Origin: Selenomonas sp. F0473
Lineage (GTDB): Bacteria; Bacillota; Negativicutes; Selenomonadales; Selenomonadaceae
Assembly: GCF_000315545.1 (NCBI RefSeq)
Contig: NZ_JH992902.1
Location: 965,280-1,029,279, forward strand
DNA: 64,000 bases
Direction of reading: 5' to 3'
A program made the position numbers and the translations under genes. Position 1 is the first letter of the stretch. The number at the start of each line of letters is the position of its first letter. A model generated the notes under the pieces. The model searched no databases. It saw only the letters and a program-made list of their open reading frames with translations, and was not told where the DNA came from. Positions 1 through 7,823 of the stretch are shown piece by piece.

Positions 1-867
1 CAGAATAACGGTGGGAATCGCCGACTCGACGCCCGTCCGGATCACATAGGAATGCGGCGTTGCCGTCGCGATGACCCATCCCGTGATCGGATTTTGGTCA
101 TAACTCACATAGTAGTCGTTCCCGTCGAGCAGCGTAACCTCCGTTGTTCCCGACTTACCGGCCAGCGCGTCTTTAACAAAGGAAAATTCATTTTCGTCTC
201 TGCGGTCTTCTTCTTTCTCAACCGTCCGATCGGAGTGGGCGAGAAGTTTTCCCTGGCGATCGATGATAAGCACGCTTGTGTGTTCGTCCGCCGCCGCCTT
301 TACGAAGTCCGCGAGCACGCCGAGATCATAGTCGCGCTGCACCATGCCGACGACCTGCTTCTGTTCGTTGAACACAGGCACGGCAATAACGGAGATGAAC
401 CGTCCCGTCGCCTTGCTGACGACGATGTCGGAGATGCTCTCCTTGCCCGCCATCGCATCTTTAAAATAGGCGCGCGTCGCCGTATTCACGGGCTCCTTAT
501 GATCGCTGCGCAGGAGCTGTTGTCCGTTCGTATCCGTGATATGCGTCGGATTGGCGTCCTTGAAAATATCGTTCGTCCGCGTCAGCGACGCGTCCATGTC
601 CGCCGCGTTTGCCGCCGGGTCCGCCAGATACCGAAGGGTCGCCGCATTGTTTGCGAGTGCCTTGATCCCGTTGCGGTTCTCCTCGAACAGCCCCGTAATA
701 TTCGAATCGATTACCTTGACGCGCTGCTGGCTGACGAGTTCAAGCTGCGCGATGCCCCGCTCCACCGTGCTGTAAAAATTGACGCCGATGCTGATGAGCA
801 GCGGCACCGCACTGATGAGCACAAGAATAACAACCATCTTGGTCTTGACGCTTGCATTTTGAAACAT
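1..867 (-). CDS. methyl-accepting chemotaxis protein, dCache sensor part (3' end beyond window)
   Basis: Reading frame on the minus strand, open from an ATG at 867 to the window edge (289 residues seen). It starts with a short cytoplasmic stretch and a transmembrane segment at about residues 11-32. A long periplasmic domain follows with the two-lobed pattern of dCache_1 receptors, including FISVIAVPVFNEQKQVVG and a membrane-distal SVLIIDRQGKLLAHS segment. The HAMP and methylation/signalling parts would lie outside the window. A second in-frame ATG lies at 888, but the ribosome site GGGGGAGGAG falls between the two, which fixes the start at 867. In the family, such proteins sense small ligands and signal to CheA/CheW; the ligand cannot be told from the sequence. 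The flagellar genes at the other end of the window agree with a motile cell. Confidence 0.85.
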   Translation of the reverse strand, partial: MFQNASVKTKMVVILVLISAVPLLISIGVNFYSTVERGIAQLELVSQQRVKVIDSNITGLFEENRNGIKALANNAATLRYLADPAANAADMDASLTRTNDIFKDANPTHITDTNGQQLLRSDHKEPVNTATRAYFKDAMAGKESISDIVVSKATGRFISVIAVPVFNEQKQVVGMVQRDYDLGVLADFVKAAADEHTSVLIIDRQGKLLAHSDRTVEKEEDRRDENEFSFVKDALAGKSGTTEVTLLDGNDYYVSYDQNPITGWVIATATPHSYVIRTGVESAIPTVIL

Positions 868-919
868 CTCCGAATACTCCTCCCCCATTAAACCCCATCT
901 TAGAAGATATTACATACTT

Positions 920-948
920 ATTATACATATTTTCTCATCTGATGTCAC
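920..948 (-). promoter_or_regulatory. sigma70-type promoter of the chemoreceptor gene
   Basis: On the minus strand GTGACA (943-948) and TATAAT (920-925) are separated by 17 bases, and a TG precedes the -10 box. It lies about 50 bases upstream of the chemoreceptor start. No flagellar sigma28 motif was recognised. Confidence 0.6.
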
Positions 949-1103
949 GATTTTTATTATATAGGTCTTATTTCCCATTGCAGAATTATTAAATTTTTCC
1001 ATCATGACGTCTTTTATATTTTTATGATACGTTCTTCGATAAAGCGTAGAAGTCTTTATAGAAATGAATAAAAAATAATTCCTATCGTCGGATTCGTCAG
1101 ACA

Positions 1104-1141
1104 TAAAATGAGGAGCCGAGATCTCTCGGCTCCTCATTTAT
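1104..1141 (-). terminator. terminator after the flavodoxin-fold oxidoreductase gene
   Basis: Sixteen-base inverted repeat (1106-1121 with 1124-1139) centred on a GAGCCGAGA stem and followed by a short A/T-rich tract on either strand. It lies just downstream of the minus-strand gene ending at 1164. The rest of the gap from 949 to 1103 is A/T-rich and shows no credible gene. Confidence 0.7.
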
Positions 1142-1163
1142 TTTAAAATATTTTCCGTCTTGT

Positions 1164-1718
1164 TCAGAGCGACGCGATGCGTTTCGCAAGTTTCTCCGCG
1201 TGTACCGCGCTGCGCGCTTTCATATCGGCAAGCGCGGCGGCGTCGGAACGCGTCGCATAGGACACGTCTCCGGTGTAGACGCGTCCCGCGTACTCCATCC
1301 CGCAGAGCGTGCAGGTGGCAATGACGGGAGCGAGCAAATCGTCAATCCCATAGCCCATGCCGTCCTTCCGATATGCGTCCTCAGGCGCTCCGGTCGTCAG
1401 CGATACGACGAGCTTCTTGCCCTTCAGCTTATCGCCCGTCCGCCCGTGCGACCAGCCGTGCACAAAGGTCTGCTCCATCCATCGCTCAAGCAGAGACGGC
1501 AGCGAGTACCAGAACACGGGGAACTGGAGCACGATGACGTCTGCCTTTTCGAGTTTTGCCTGCTCGGCCTGAACATCGATTTTATAGTCCGGATACAGTT
1601 TGTCGAGATAGTCGAACTCTGCCGACGGGAGCAGCTTTGCCAGCTCCTCCATGATGGTTTTGTTCGCCACGGAGTCGTTCAAATCGGTATGGCCGGAGAC
1701 CACGAGCACATTTTTCAT
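1164..1718 (-). CDS. NAD(P)H-dependent oxidoreductase, flavodoxin-fold (Flavodoxin_2/MdaB-KefF family)
   Basis: A 184-residue soluble protein of family-typical length. It begins with MKNVLVVSGHTD, matching the FMN phosphate-binding start of NAD(P)H:quinone or azo reductases. It continues with ADVIVLQFPVFWYSLPSLLERWMEQ, the family's FMN-ring loop and dimer helix, and LVVSLTTGAPEDAY. Members reduce quinones or other electrophiles using FMN and NAD(P)H. The start has GGGAGGAATATCCG just upstream. It is a single-gene unit with its own likely promoter and terminator, so the neighbours do not narrow the substrate. Confidence 0.85.
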   Translation of the reverse strand: MKNVLVVSGHTDLNDSVANKTIMEELAKLLPSAEFDYLDKLYPDYKIDVQAEQAKLEKADVIVLQFPVFWYSLPSLLERWMEQTFVHGWSHGRTGDKLKGKKLVVSLTTGAPEDAYRKDGMGYGIDDLLAPVIATCTLCGMEYAGRVYTGDVSYATRSDAAALADMKARSAVHAEKLAKRIASL

Positions 1719-1750
1719 CGGATATTCCTCCCATTCGTTCCGCTGCGGCT

Positions 1751-1759
1751 ATTGTAGCA
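1751..1759 (-). promoter_or_regulatory. extended -10 promoter of the oxidoreductase gene
   Basis: TGCTACAAT on the minus strand, 33 bases before the start codon. The matching -35 region is poor (TAGACG at 17 bases), so this would be an extended -10 promoter. Confidence 0.45.
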
Positions 1760-1900
1760 CGCGAGGGAGAGGGCGTCTATCATAAAGTATGGTTCATGAT
1801 GTATTTATAATTTGTATGCGGCGATGAAGTTCCACACGCGTCATACATCTCGATGTTCCGCGCGCGTTACGCCACGATGTTAGGCGCGCATCACTCGACC

Positions 1901-2089
1901 AAGGGCACGGCACGCCGTGCCCCTACAAGGCGCGCATGATACAAATTTTTTCTCCACGATGAAAACAACGGGCGATGCCCCGCGGAGACGCGTCATATGC
2001 AGCCGTAACACCAACACGCCACAACGGCACCGAGAGAAAAATCAACAACATTATGCCGCCCCCGTAGGGGCACGGCGTGCCGTGCCCTC
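1901..2089. repeat. pair of inverted GGGCACGGC palindromes flanking about 130 bp
   Basis: Two near-identical palindromic words lie in opposite orientation at 1901-1928 and 2063-2089; each reads gtaggggcacggc then its complement. The 134 bases between them hold no convincing gene. They belong to a gap of nearly 600 bp (1719-2302) that is otherwise occupied only by the palindromic element described next and its right-end fragment. A 68-residue frame at 1917-2123 crosses both palindromes and has no ribosome site, so it is not called a gene. Confidence 0.65.
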
Positions 2090-2120
2090 AAACGCATTAT
2101 GGCGGCGTAACGTATCGCCG

Positions 2121-2158
2121 TAATGACAAAGCTAGGCGCGAAAATCCCACATCACCCC
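2121..2158 (+). repeat. right-end fragment of the dispersed palindromic element
   Basis: The words aagctaggcgcgaaaatccc and catcacccctc closely follow the right end of the element copy at 53330-53355 (cgctaggcgccgaaatcccg, then cgtcacacctc). The fragment lies 25 bases to the left of the complete copy at 2179-2304. The same layout recurs at 53175-53206. Confidence 0.6.
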
Positions 2159-2178
2159 TCGTGTTATAGTGCAACGTG

Positions 2179-2304
2179 AGTGACACGCAAGTTTGGATGC
2201 AGCGCAAGGAATAAGAAAAATCCAAGGGAAGGCGTAGTTAAAAGCTACGTCGACCGCAGGATTTTTCGAAATGACACAGCGATGCGCCAAAATCGCGTGT
2301 CACT
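2179..2304 (+). repeat. dispersed palindromic element, copy A (126 bp)
   Basis: Terminal inverted repeat AGTGACACGC (2179-2188) with GCGTGTCACT (2295-2304). A middle stem AAAAATCC with GGATTTTT and an inner stem CGTAG with CTACG follow within the conserved core GGCGTAGT. The element touches the TAG stop of the ABC ATPase gene (2303-2305). Related copies lie at 53227-53350 (same strand) and 57738-57858 (opposite strand). The stems differ in sequence between copies but stay paired, which suggests a selected hairpin in RNA or DNA. It codes for no protein. Confidence 0.85.
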
Positions 2305-3067
2305 AAATGAGCGCCGCCGGCTCATACTCCTCGGGCAGAACGCGGCGCAGGAACCGTCGCGTGCGCTCCTCGCGCGGCGCGGTGAAGATCTCCTTCGCGC
2401 TCCCCTCCTCGACGATCACGCCGTCCGACATAAAGACAACATGCGTCGCGACGTCCTGCGCGAACTTCATCTCGTGCGTTACGACGATCATCGTCGTTCC
2501 TTCCTGCGCGAGCTGCTTCATCACCGCCAGAACCTCGCCGACGAGTTCCGGGTCGAGCGCGGAGGTCGGCTCGTCAAAGAGGATCACGTCCGGCTTTGCC
2601 GCGACCGCGCGCGCGATGCCCACACGCTGCTGCTGTCCGCCCGAGAGCTGCGCGGGATAGTAGTCCGCGCGGTTCTCCATGCCGACCTTGCGCAGCGCCT
2701 CCATCGCGGTCTCGCGCGCCTCGTCCTTCACGATGCCGCGCCCGACCGTCAGCCCGAGCGTCACGTTCTCGAGCGCGGTCTTATTCGCAAAGAGATTGTA
2801 GTTCTGGAAAACGAATCCGGTCTTTTTCCGCACGTTCGCCACCTCTTTGTGCGAGGCGTGGGCGAGCGAGAGATGTGCGCCGTGAAAGTCCATCGCTCCG
2901 GCGTCCGCGCGCTCGAGAAAGTTCAGGCAGCGCAGGAGCGTCGTCTTGCCGGAGCCGCTGGGGCCTAGGATCACGACGACGTCGCCCTTGTCGACGCTGA
3001 GGCTGACGTCCTTCAGCACCTCGGTATTTTCAAAGTGCTTGCGCACATTCTGCACATGCAGCAGCAT
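2303..3067 (-). CDS. polar amino-acid ABC transporter, ATP-binding protein
   Basis: A 254-residue ATPase of the GlnQ/TcyC/TcyN group, with Walker A GPSGSGKT (about residue 34), signature LSGGQQQR and Walker [15 protein letters not shown]. It powers the two permeases encoded immediately upstream; all are in the same orientation with 10-30 base spacing. The operon is headed by a UroD/MtaA-like gene and lies divergent to two sulfur amino-acid PLP enzymes, so cystine, methionine or another sulfur amino acid is a reasonable substrate guess. That is context, not sequence proof. The stop codon lies inside the end of palindromic element copy A. Confidence 0.93.
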   Translation of the reverse strand: MLLHVQNVRKHFENTEVLKDVSLSVDKGDVVVILGPSGSGKTTLLRCLNFLERADAGAMDFHGAHLSLAHASHKEVANVRKKTGFVFQNYNLFANKTALENVTLGLTVGRGIVKDEARETAMEALRKVGMENRADYYPAQLSGGQQQRVGIARAVAAKPDVILFDEPTSALDPELVGEVLAVMKQLAQEGTTMIVVTHEMKFAQDVATHVVFMSDGVIVEEGSAKEIFTAPREERTRRFLRRVLPEEYEPAALI

Positions 3068-3079
3068 GTTCTCTCCTCC

Positions 3080-3787
3080 TTAAACCTGACCGCGGAACGC
3101 GCCCACGCGGTGCTCCGCCGCTGCGAACAGCATCTGAACGATCGTGCAGAGCACGAGATAGACGATGAAGACGTCGAGATACGCCTCGATGTAGTTGTAG
3201 CCGTAGGACGCGGCGATCTTGCCGACCGCCGTGATGTCCTTGACCGTCATGAGGAACGCGAGCGACGTCCCCTTGATGAGATTGACCGTGATGTTGCAGA
3301 TGCTCGGCAGCGCGACAACGAGCGCCTGCGGCAGAATGACGTGCAGATAGGTCGCGGGCACCGAGAGCCCGCTCGCAAGGCCCGCCTCGAGCTGCCCCTT
3401 CGGGATGGCGAGCAGCGCCGAGCGGAACGCCTCCGTGAGCAGCGCGATTGTGTTGACCGTAAAGATAAAGACCGCGTACCAAAAGGGATCCACAGCCTCA
3501 AACACGTTGATCTCAAGTCCCGCCTGCCGGACCAGCACATTGAGCAGGCTCGGCAGGAGGCTGTAGAGCAATAGAATCTGTAAAATGAGCGGCGTGCCGC
3601 GCACAAAGGAGACGTAAAGCCGTGCGATCGTCCCTCCGACACGGTGTCCGCGCACGCGCAGCACCGCGAAGTAGAATGCGGCCGGCGATGCGAGGACGAG
3701 CGAGAGCGCGGTCAGTGCGAGCGTGACGCCCGCGCCCTGCCAGACGAGCAGGAACGTCTCGCGCATAAATTCAAAATCAAGCTCCAT
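3080..3787 (-). CDS. polar amino-acid ABC transporter, permease 2
   Basis: A 235-residue inner-membrane permease of the HisM/GlnP type. It carries RGTPLILQILLLYS and the cytoplasmic EAA loop (EAGLASGLSVPATYLHVILP) that docks the ATPase. The start chosen is the ATG at 3787 (MELDFEFM), because GGAGG lies 5-9 bases before it. This start overlaps the end of the preceding permease gene by 11 bases, which implies translational coupling. A longer frame upstream is only read-through of the neighbour's tail. It would form a heterodimer with the permease at 3777-4538. Confidence 0.9.
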   Translation of the reverse strand: MELDFEFMRETFLLVWQGAGVTLALTALSLVLASPAAFYFAVLRVRGHRVGGTIARLYVSFVRGTPLILQILLLYSLLPSLLNVLVRQAGLEINVFEAVDPFWYAVFIFTVNTIALLTEAFRSALLAIPKGQLEAGLASGLSVPATYLHVILPQALVVALPSICNITVNLIKGTSLAFLMTVKDITAVGKIAASYGYNYIEAYLDVFIVYLVLCTIVQMLFAAAEHRVGAFRGQV

Positions 3788-4538
3788 CCGCCGCACCTCC
3801 CCCCGACGCCGCGCCCGCCCGCGCGGGTGTTTCCGTGCGCAGGCTCGCGCCTTTATCAAGACGCCGCTCGACCTGCGCAAAGACCTGTTCGAGCAGAAGC
3901 ACGATCACCCAGTAGACGAGCATACAGGCGAGATAGACCTCGATGCCGTACGCGCCGAAATTCTGCGCGATGATGAGATTCCCCTTGCCGATGAGATCGA
4001 TCAGCCCGATCGTGTAGGCGAGCGATCCCTCCTTCAGCAGGTTGATCGCCGCGTTGCCGAAGTTCGGCAGCGCGACAATCGCCGCCTGCCCCAGCATGAC
4101 GTGGAGGAACGCCTGCACGGGGGACAGCCCCGCGCAGACCGCCGCCTCATACTGTCCGCGCGGCACCGCCTTGTACGCGGCGCGGAACACCTCGGAGATA
4201 TACGCTCCGAAGAGCATCGCAAAGGCAATGACCGCGAAGACCGCGCGGTTCATTCCGTTCATATCAATCCCGAACGCGCCCTGCAGGAGCTTTGGCAGTC
4301 CGTAGAATACGATGAACAGCAGAACGATGGACGGCGTACAGCGCATGACGTACACATAGCCAACGGCGAGCCACCGCACGGGACGCGGCCCGTCGAGATT
4401 TGCCCATGCGAGCAGCCCCCCGAACAGCGCGCCGGCCGCAATGCTGACTGCCGCAACGATCAGCGTCACATCGAGATAGGCGAGGAGATCCGGCAGCACC
4501 CGTCCGATCATGAGGGCATCAAACGCTCTTGTTTCCAC
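3777..4538 (-). CDS. polar amino-acid ABC transporter, permease 1
   Basis: A 253-residue membrane protein with several hydrophobic helices, the MRCTPSIVLLFIVFYGLP entry motif and an EAA loop (YEAAVCAGLSPVQAFLHVML). It starts with GTG at 4538 preceded by AAAGG. The last 30 residues, rich in Ala, Gly and Arg, are hydrophilic and look like a low-complexity tail running into the next gene's ribosome site. It partners the permease at 3080-3787. Presence of two different permease subunits fits histidine/glutamine/cystine-type importers. Confidence 0.9.
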   Translation of the reverse strand: METRAFDALMIGRVLPDLLAYLDVTLIVAAVSIAAGALFGGLLAWANLDGPRPVRWLAVGYVYVMRCTPSIVLLFIVFYGLPKLLQGAFGIDMNGMNRAVFAVIAFAMLFGAYISEVFRAAYKAVPRGQYEAAVCAGLSPVQAFLHVMLGQAAIVALPNFGNAAINLLKEGSLAYTIGLIDLIGKGNLIIAQNFGAYGIEVYLACMLVYWVIVLLLEQVFAQVERRLDKGASLRTETPARAGAASGGGAADGA

Positions 4539-4568
4539 CCTTTACCGCACCTCATTCCTCTCCGCTCG

Positions 4569-5435
4569 TTACTTTAGATAATCCGAAAGGCTCTCGCCGA
4601 AATACTTCTGCTCCAGTTCCGCGATCTTGCCCTCCGCGCGCAGCTCTTCGATCGCCTTGTCGTATTCGTCGGCGAACGCCTGCTCGTTCTTGTTGAAGAT
4701 CGGGTACGTCGGGATGCCCTTGTAGCGGATGTAGGTCAGCTTGTCGCTGAACGCATGATAGGGCGCGTCTTCCTTTTCGATGTTGTTCTTGTAGCTCAGC
4801 TCTACCTCAAAATACCCATCGTAGCGCCCTTCCATGACCCAGCTGTAAGCGTCCGCGTTCTGGAACGACTCGGAAGACGTCAGCTGAATTTGGTTGTCTG
4901 GGTGCTCTTTATTGTATTCCGTAATGACCATATACCGCGCGTCCTGCGGCGCGATCGGCACGAGCTTGCCGCTGAACTTCGCGAACGACGGCAGATCCGT
5001 GATTTCGCCCGCGGTATCCTTGCGGATCGCAAGGCCGATCACGCTGGCGCCGATGTTGTTCTTCGGGAAGACGTATTTCTTCTTGCGCGCGTCCGTGATC
5101 CAGATTCCCTTCGTTCCGACCGTATACTTCCCCGATTCGACGCCGATGAGCAGGTCGTCGTCCGAGGTCGGCACGAATTTGAACTCATACTGCGGCAGCT
5201 TCTTTGCCACTTCCTTCATCACGGCGACCTCGAACCCGTCGGATTCGCCCTGATCGTTCACATAGTCGTACGGCACATAGTAGTTCGTATGCGCTACCGT
5301 AACGACCTTTTTTCCGTCCGCGGACTTCGCCGCACCGCCGTCGGCGCCGTCCCTGCCGCAGCCCGCAATCCCTACGGCAAGCGCCGCGCCGAGGAGCGCC
5401 GTCAATGCCGCGCGCGTTATTTTCTTGACCGTCAT
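4569..5435 (-). CDS. polar amino-acid ABC transporter, substrate-binding lipoprotein
   Basis: 288 residues of the SBP_bac_3 family. A lipoprotein signal peptide ends in the lipobox VGIAGC. Ligand-binding lobes follow: KVVTVAHTNYYVPYDYVND, a hinge near GKYTVGTKGIW and DARKKKYVFPK. The ATG at 5435 is preferred because GAGGGAGGAAATATC precedes it; the frame extends 16 codons further but without a ribosome site. It delivers the ligand to the two permeases downstream. The nearby C-S lyases hint at a sulfur amino acid, but the pocket residues alone do not settle this. Confidence 0.9.
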   Translation of the reverse strand: MTVKKITRAALTALLGAALAVGIAGCGRDGADGGAAKSADGKKVVTVAHTNYYVPYDYVNDQGESDGFEVAVMKEVAKKLPQYEFKFVPTSDDDLLIGVESGKYTVGTKGIWITDARKKKYVFPKNNIGASVIGLAIRKDTAGEITDLPSFAKFSGKLVPIAPQDARYMVITEYNKEHPDNQIQLTSSESFQNADAYSWVMEGRYDGYFEVELSYKNNIEKEDAPYHAFSDKLTYIRYKGIPTYPIFNKNEQAFADEYDKAIEELRAEGKIAELEQKYFGESLSDYLK

Positions 5436-5452
5436 GATATTTCCTCCCTCTC

Positions 5453-6460
5453 TTATGCCTCTGCGGCGGCGGCTCGTACCCAATCGAGGCGTTGCCAGTC
5501 GATATCGTTCGGCACGGTGCAGTCCGCGCCGAGCAGAATGCCCGTGCGCCCCGCTTTTTCCAAAATGCGGCGTGTCTCCGCCTCGACCTCCGCACGGCTG
5601 CCGCTGTACAGGACATCCGAAGGAAGGTTCCCGAAACCGCCGAGCGCCGCGCGGCCGCCGAATACCTTTCGGCCCTCTTCAAGCGGCACCCCTTCGACGC
5701 CGACCGCCCAGTTGATCGTCTTAACGTCATAGTCCGCATACCAGTCGATCTTGTTATGGTGTCCTTCGTAACCGCAAATGTGAAGGATATTGTAGTCGCT
5801 CGCCTCGTTGGCTGCGCGCAGGATCTCCTTCTCACCGGGCGCAAAGACTTCATCATACACGCTGCGGTCGTGCCCGAATCCCCTATGGTTCTGCAGGCTG
5901 AAATAGATGCCCGTGACGCCCGCCTCCTTGACAAGGCGCCGCGCCAGCGTCGCGAGATCGGCCGAGATAACGGCAAACGCCGCCTTGACGGCCTCTTTGT
6001 CTTCGTGGATCAGCCCGAGAAGGAAATCTTCGGCTTCGGTGAGCGCGCCCGGGTACATAAATTTCAGCGTCGTACCCGCGCAGAACAGATTATAGAACGT
6101 AGCGACCTCATCGCCGTGGCGCTTTGTGATCTCCTTGGCGTAGGCGATCTGCCGCTCAAACCACGGATCGTCTTCCGCAAGCGGCCGGACCCGCGCCAGC
6201 TCCGCCGCCGTACGCGCTTTCCGGACGGCGGGACTTCGATAAGCGAAGAAGCCGTCCGTCATAATCTTGACGAAATCCGGGCGGAACCCGTCGATGTAGC
6301 GAAGCTCGCTCTCCAGTACCCGGGCATTCAGTTTTGGCTCCGCAAACGCGTCCGCATGAAGCGCGTCATCCAAAAAATGAAACCAAAATCCGGACGGAAC
6401 GCGCGGCACCGGTTTTTTGTCCATTGCGTTCAGAACCAGTTCCTTCTTAGACTCTGCCAT
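5453..6460 (-). CDS. uroporphyrinogen decarboxylase-like protein (MtaA/CmuA-type methyltransferase fold)
   Basis: 335 residues of the URO-D superfamily. It does not look like heme-pathway HemE: it carries H227-x-C229 (NILHICGYEG) and a later Cys314 (LLGADCTVP). This H-x-C...C arrangement binds Zn and activates thiols in MtaA/MtbA/CmuA methyltransferases. Such enzymes move methyl groups between corrinoid proteins and thiols. It is the first gene of the ABC transporter operon, with TAAGGAGGAATTATC before its ATG and a promoter at 6525-6553. No corrinoid-binding protein gene is adjacent, so its partner is unknown. Role in sulfur/methyl metabolism is inference. Confidence 0.8.
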   Translation of the reverse strand: MAESKKELVLNAMDKKPVPRVPSGFWFHFLDDALHADAFAEPKLNARVLESELRYIDGFRPDFVKIMTDGFFAYRSPAVRKARTAAELARVRPLAEDDPWFERQIAYAKEITKRHGDEVATFYNLFCAGTTLKFMYPGALTEAEDFLLGLIHEDKEAVKAAFAVISADLATLARRLVKEAGVTGIYFSLQNHRGFGHDRSVYDEVFAPGEKEILRAANEASDYNILHICGYEGHHNKIDWYADYDVKTINWAVGVEGVPLEEGRKVFGGRAALGGFGNLPSDVLYSGSRAEVEAETRRILEKAGRTGILLGADCTVPNDIDWQRLDWVRAAAAEA

Positions 6461-6524
6461 GATAATTCCTCCTTAGAAGCAAAACATACTTTTCTTATGT
6501 GTGTTATAAGATTGAATTTCCGTC

Positions 6525-6553
6525 ATCATATACCATATCAACATATATGTCAA
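6525..6553 (-). promoter_or_regulatory. promoter of the UroD-like/ABC operon
   Basis: Minus-strand TTGACA (6548-6553), 17 bases, TATGAT (6525-6530). It lies back to back with the plus-strand promoter at 6567-6595, only 13 bases apart, so one regulator could control both directions. Confidence 0.75.
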
Positions 6554-6566
6554 GTAAACTTTTTCA

Positions 6567-6595
6567 TTGACAGTCATATGAGAGCTCCTTATAAT
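6567..6595 (+). promoter_or_regulatory. consensus sigma70 promoter of the PLP-enzyme pair
   Basis: Perfect TTGACA (6567-6572), 17 bases, TATAAT (6590-6595), 57 bases before the first start codon. A perfect consensus promoter is usually held down by a repressor or an RNA device; the short leader here shows neither SAM nor T-box hallmarks. Confidence 0.85.
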
Positions 6596-6652
6596 AGGAA
6601 TATGATTTAGATATTGTCATTTTAAGTAGTCATTATGGGAAGGATATCATTT

Positions 6653-7807
6653 ATGAAAGATTTCTCGGCCGAGGTGCACGGCTGTCATACCTACGACGCA
6701 ACGGGCGCGATCACGGCGCCGATCTACCTGTCCGCGACGTTCCACCACCCCGCGTTCCGCCGGAGCACGGGCTATGATTACGGGCGTGTGGCAAATCCGA
6801 CGCGGCGCGAGCTCGAGCAGACCGTCGCGCTGCTCGAGGGCGGCGGGCGCGCGTGGGCGCTGTCCTCGGGGATGGCGGCGATCAACCTCGTCTTCGCGCT
6901 CTGCGCCGCGGGCGATCACGTGCTCCTCTCGGAGGACATCTACGGGGGAACGGTGCGCCTCGCAAATGAAATCTACGGGAGATACGGCATCGAATTCGAA
7001 TATGTCGACACGTGCGACACGGCCCTCGTACAGTCGAAAATGCGGAAGGAGACGAAGCTCGTCTTCATCGAGACGCCCTCGAATCCGATGATGTTCGTCA
7101 CCGACATCCGCGCGCTCATTGACGTCGCGCATGCGGGCAATGCCCTCCTCGTCGCCGACAACACCTTCCTCTCGCCGCATTTTCAAAAGCCCCTCGCTCT
7201 CGGCGCGGATATCGTGGTCGAAAGCGGCACGAAATATCTCTGCGGCCACAACGACGTGATCTGCGGATTTATCGCCGTAAAAGACGGCGGCTCCGATCTC
7301 GCGGAGCGCATCGAACTCCTCGTCAAGTCCGAGGGGCCGAACCTCGCCGCGACGGACGCGTGGCTGATGCTCCGCAGCATCAAGACGCTCGGCGTCCGCA
7401 TCGAGCGGCAGGCACAGAATGCGCTCGCGATTGCGCAGTGGCTCGGCACCCTGCCGGAGGTCACGGAGGTATTCTACCCCGGCCTTCCCGATCACCCCGG
7501 ACACGACCTTCAGAAAAGCCAGAGCACGGGCTTCGGCGGCATGATCTCGTTCAAGGTCCGGACGCCCGAGATCGCGCAGAAATGCCTCGCGCACCTGAGG
7601 CTCATTGCCTTCGCAGAGAGCCTCGGCGGCGTCGAGAGCCTCCTCACGTATCCGCTCGTGCAGACGCACGCGGAGATGCCCGCCGAACTCATCCGCCGCA
7701 CGGGACTCGACGACCGCCTCCTGCGCCTCTCCGTCGGCATCGAAAACGTCGCCGATATCGAGGAGGATCTCGCGCAGGCGCTCCGCGCGGCGGCGCGGGA
7801 AGCCTGA
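6653..7807 (+). CDS. transsulfuration-family PLP enzyme (cystathionine gamma-synthase/beta-lyase or methionine gamma-lyase type)
   Basis: 384 residues of the Cys/Met metabolism PLP family. The PLP lysine is K194 in ESGTKYLCGHND; VADNTFLSP and STGFGGMISF are further family blocks, and SLGGVESLLTYP near the end is the usual substrate-loop block. These enzymes make or break C-S bonds in cystathionine, homocysteine or methionine; the exact reaction cannot be set from sequence alone. The start is the ATG at 6653 with GGGAAGGA 8 bases upstream. An ATG 18 bases earlier lies before this ribosome site. It is cotranscribed with the lyase at 7824. Confidence 0.88.
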   Translation: MKDFSAEVHGCHTYDATGAITAPIYLSATFHHPAFRRSTGYDYGRVANPTRRELEQTVALLEGGGRAWALSSGMAAINLVFALCAAGDHVLLSEDIYGGTVRLANEIYGRYGIEFEYVDTCDTALVQSKMRKETKLVFIETPSNPMMFVTDIRALIDVAHAGNALLVADNTFLSPHFQKPLALGADIVVESGTKYLCGHNDVICGFIAVKDGGSDLAERIELLVKSEGPNLAATDAWLMLRSIKTLGVRIERQAQNALAIAQWLGTLPEVTEVFYPGLPDHPGHDLQKSQSTGFGGMISFKVRTPEIAQKCLAHLRLIAFAESLGGVESLLTYPLVQTHAEMPAELIRRTGLDDRLLRLSVGIENVADIEEDLAQALRAAAREA

Positions 7808-7823
7808 GGAAAGGAGTACCATC

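Noticed and set aside
910-1137. 75-codon minus-strand frame upstream of the chemoreceptor
   Set aside because: Runs through the terminator hairpin and the promoter of the chemoreceptor, lacks a ribosome site, A/T-rich.
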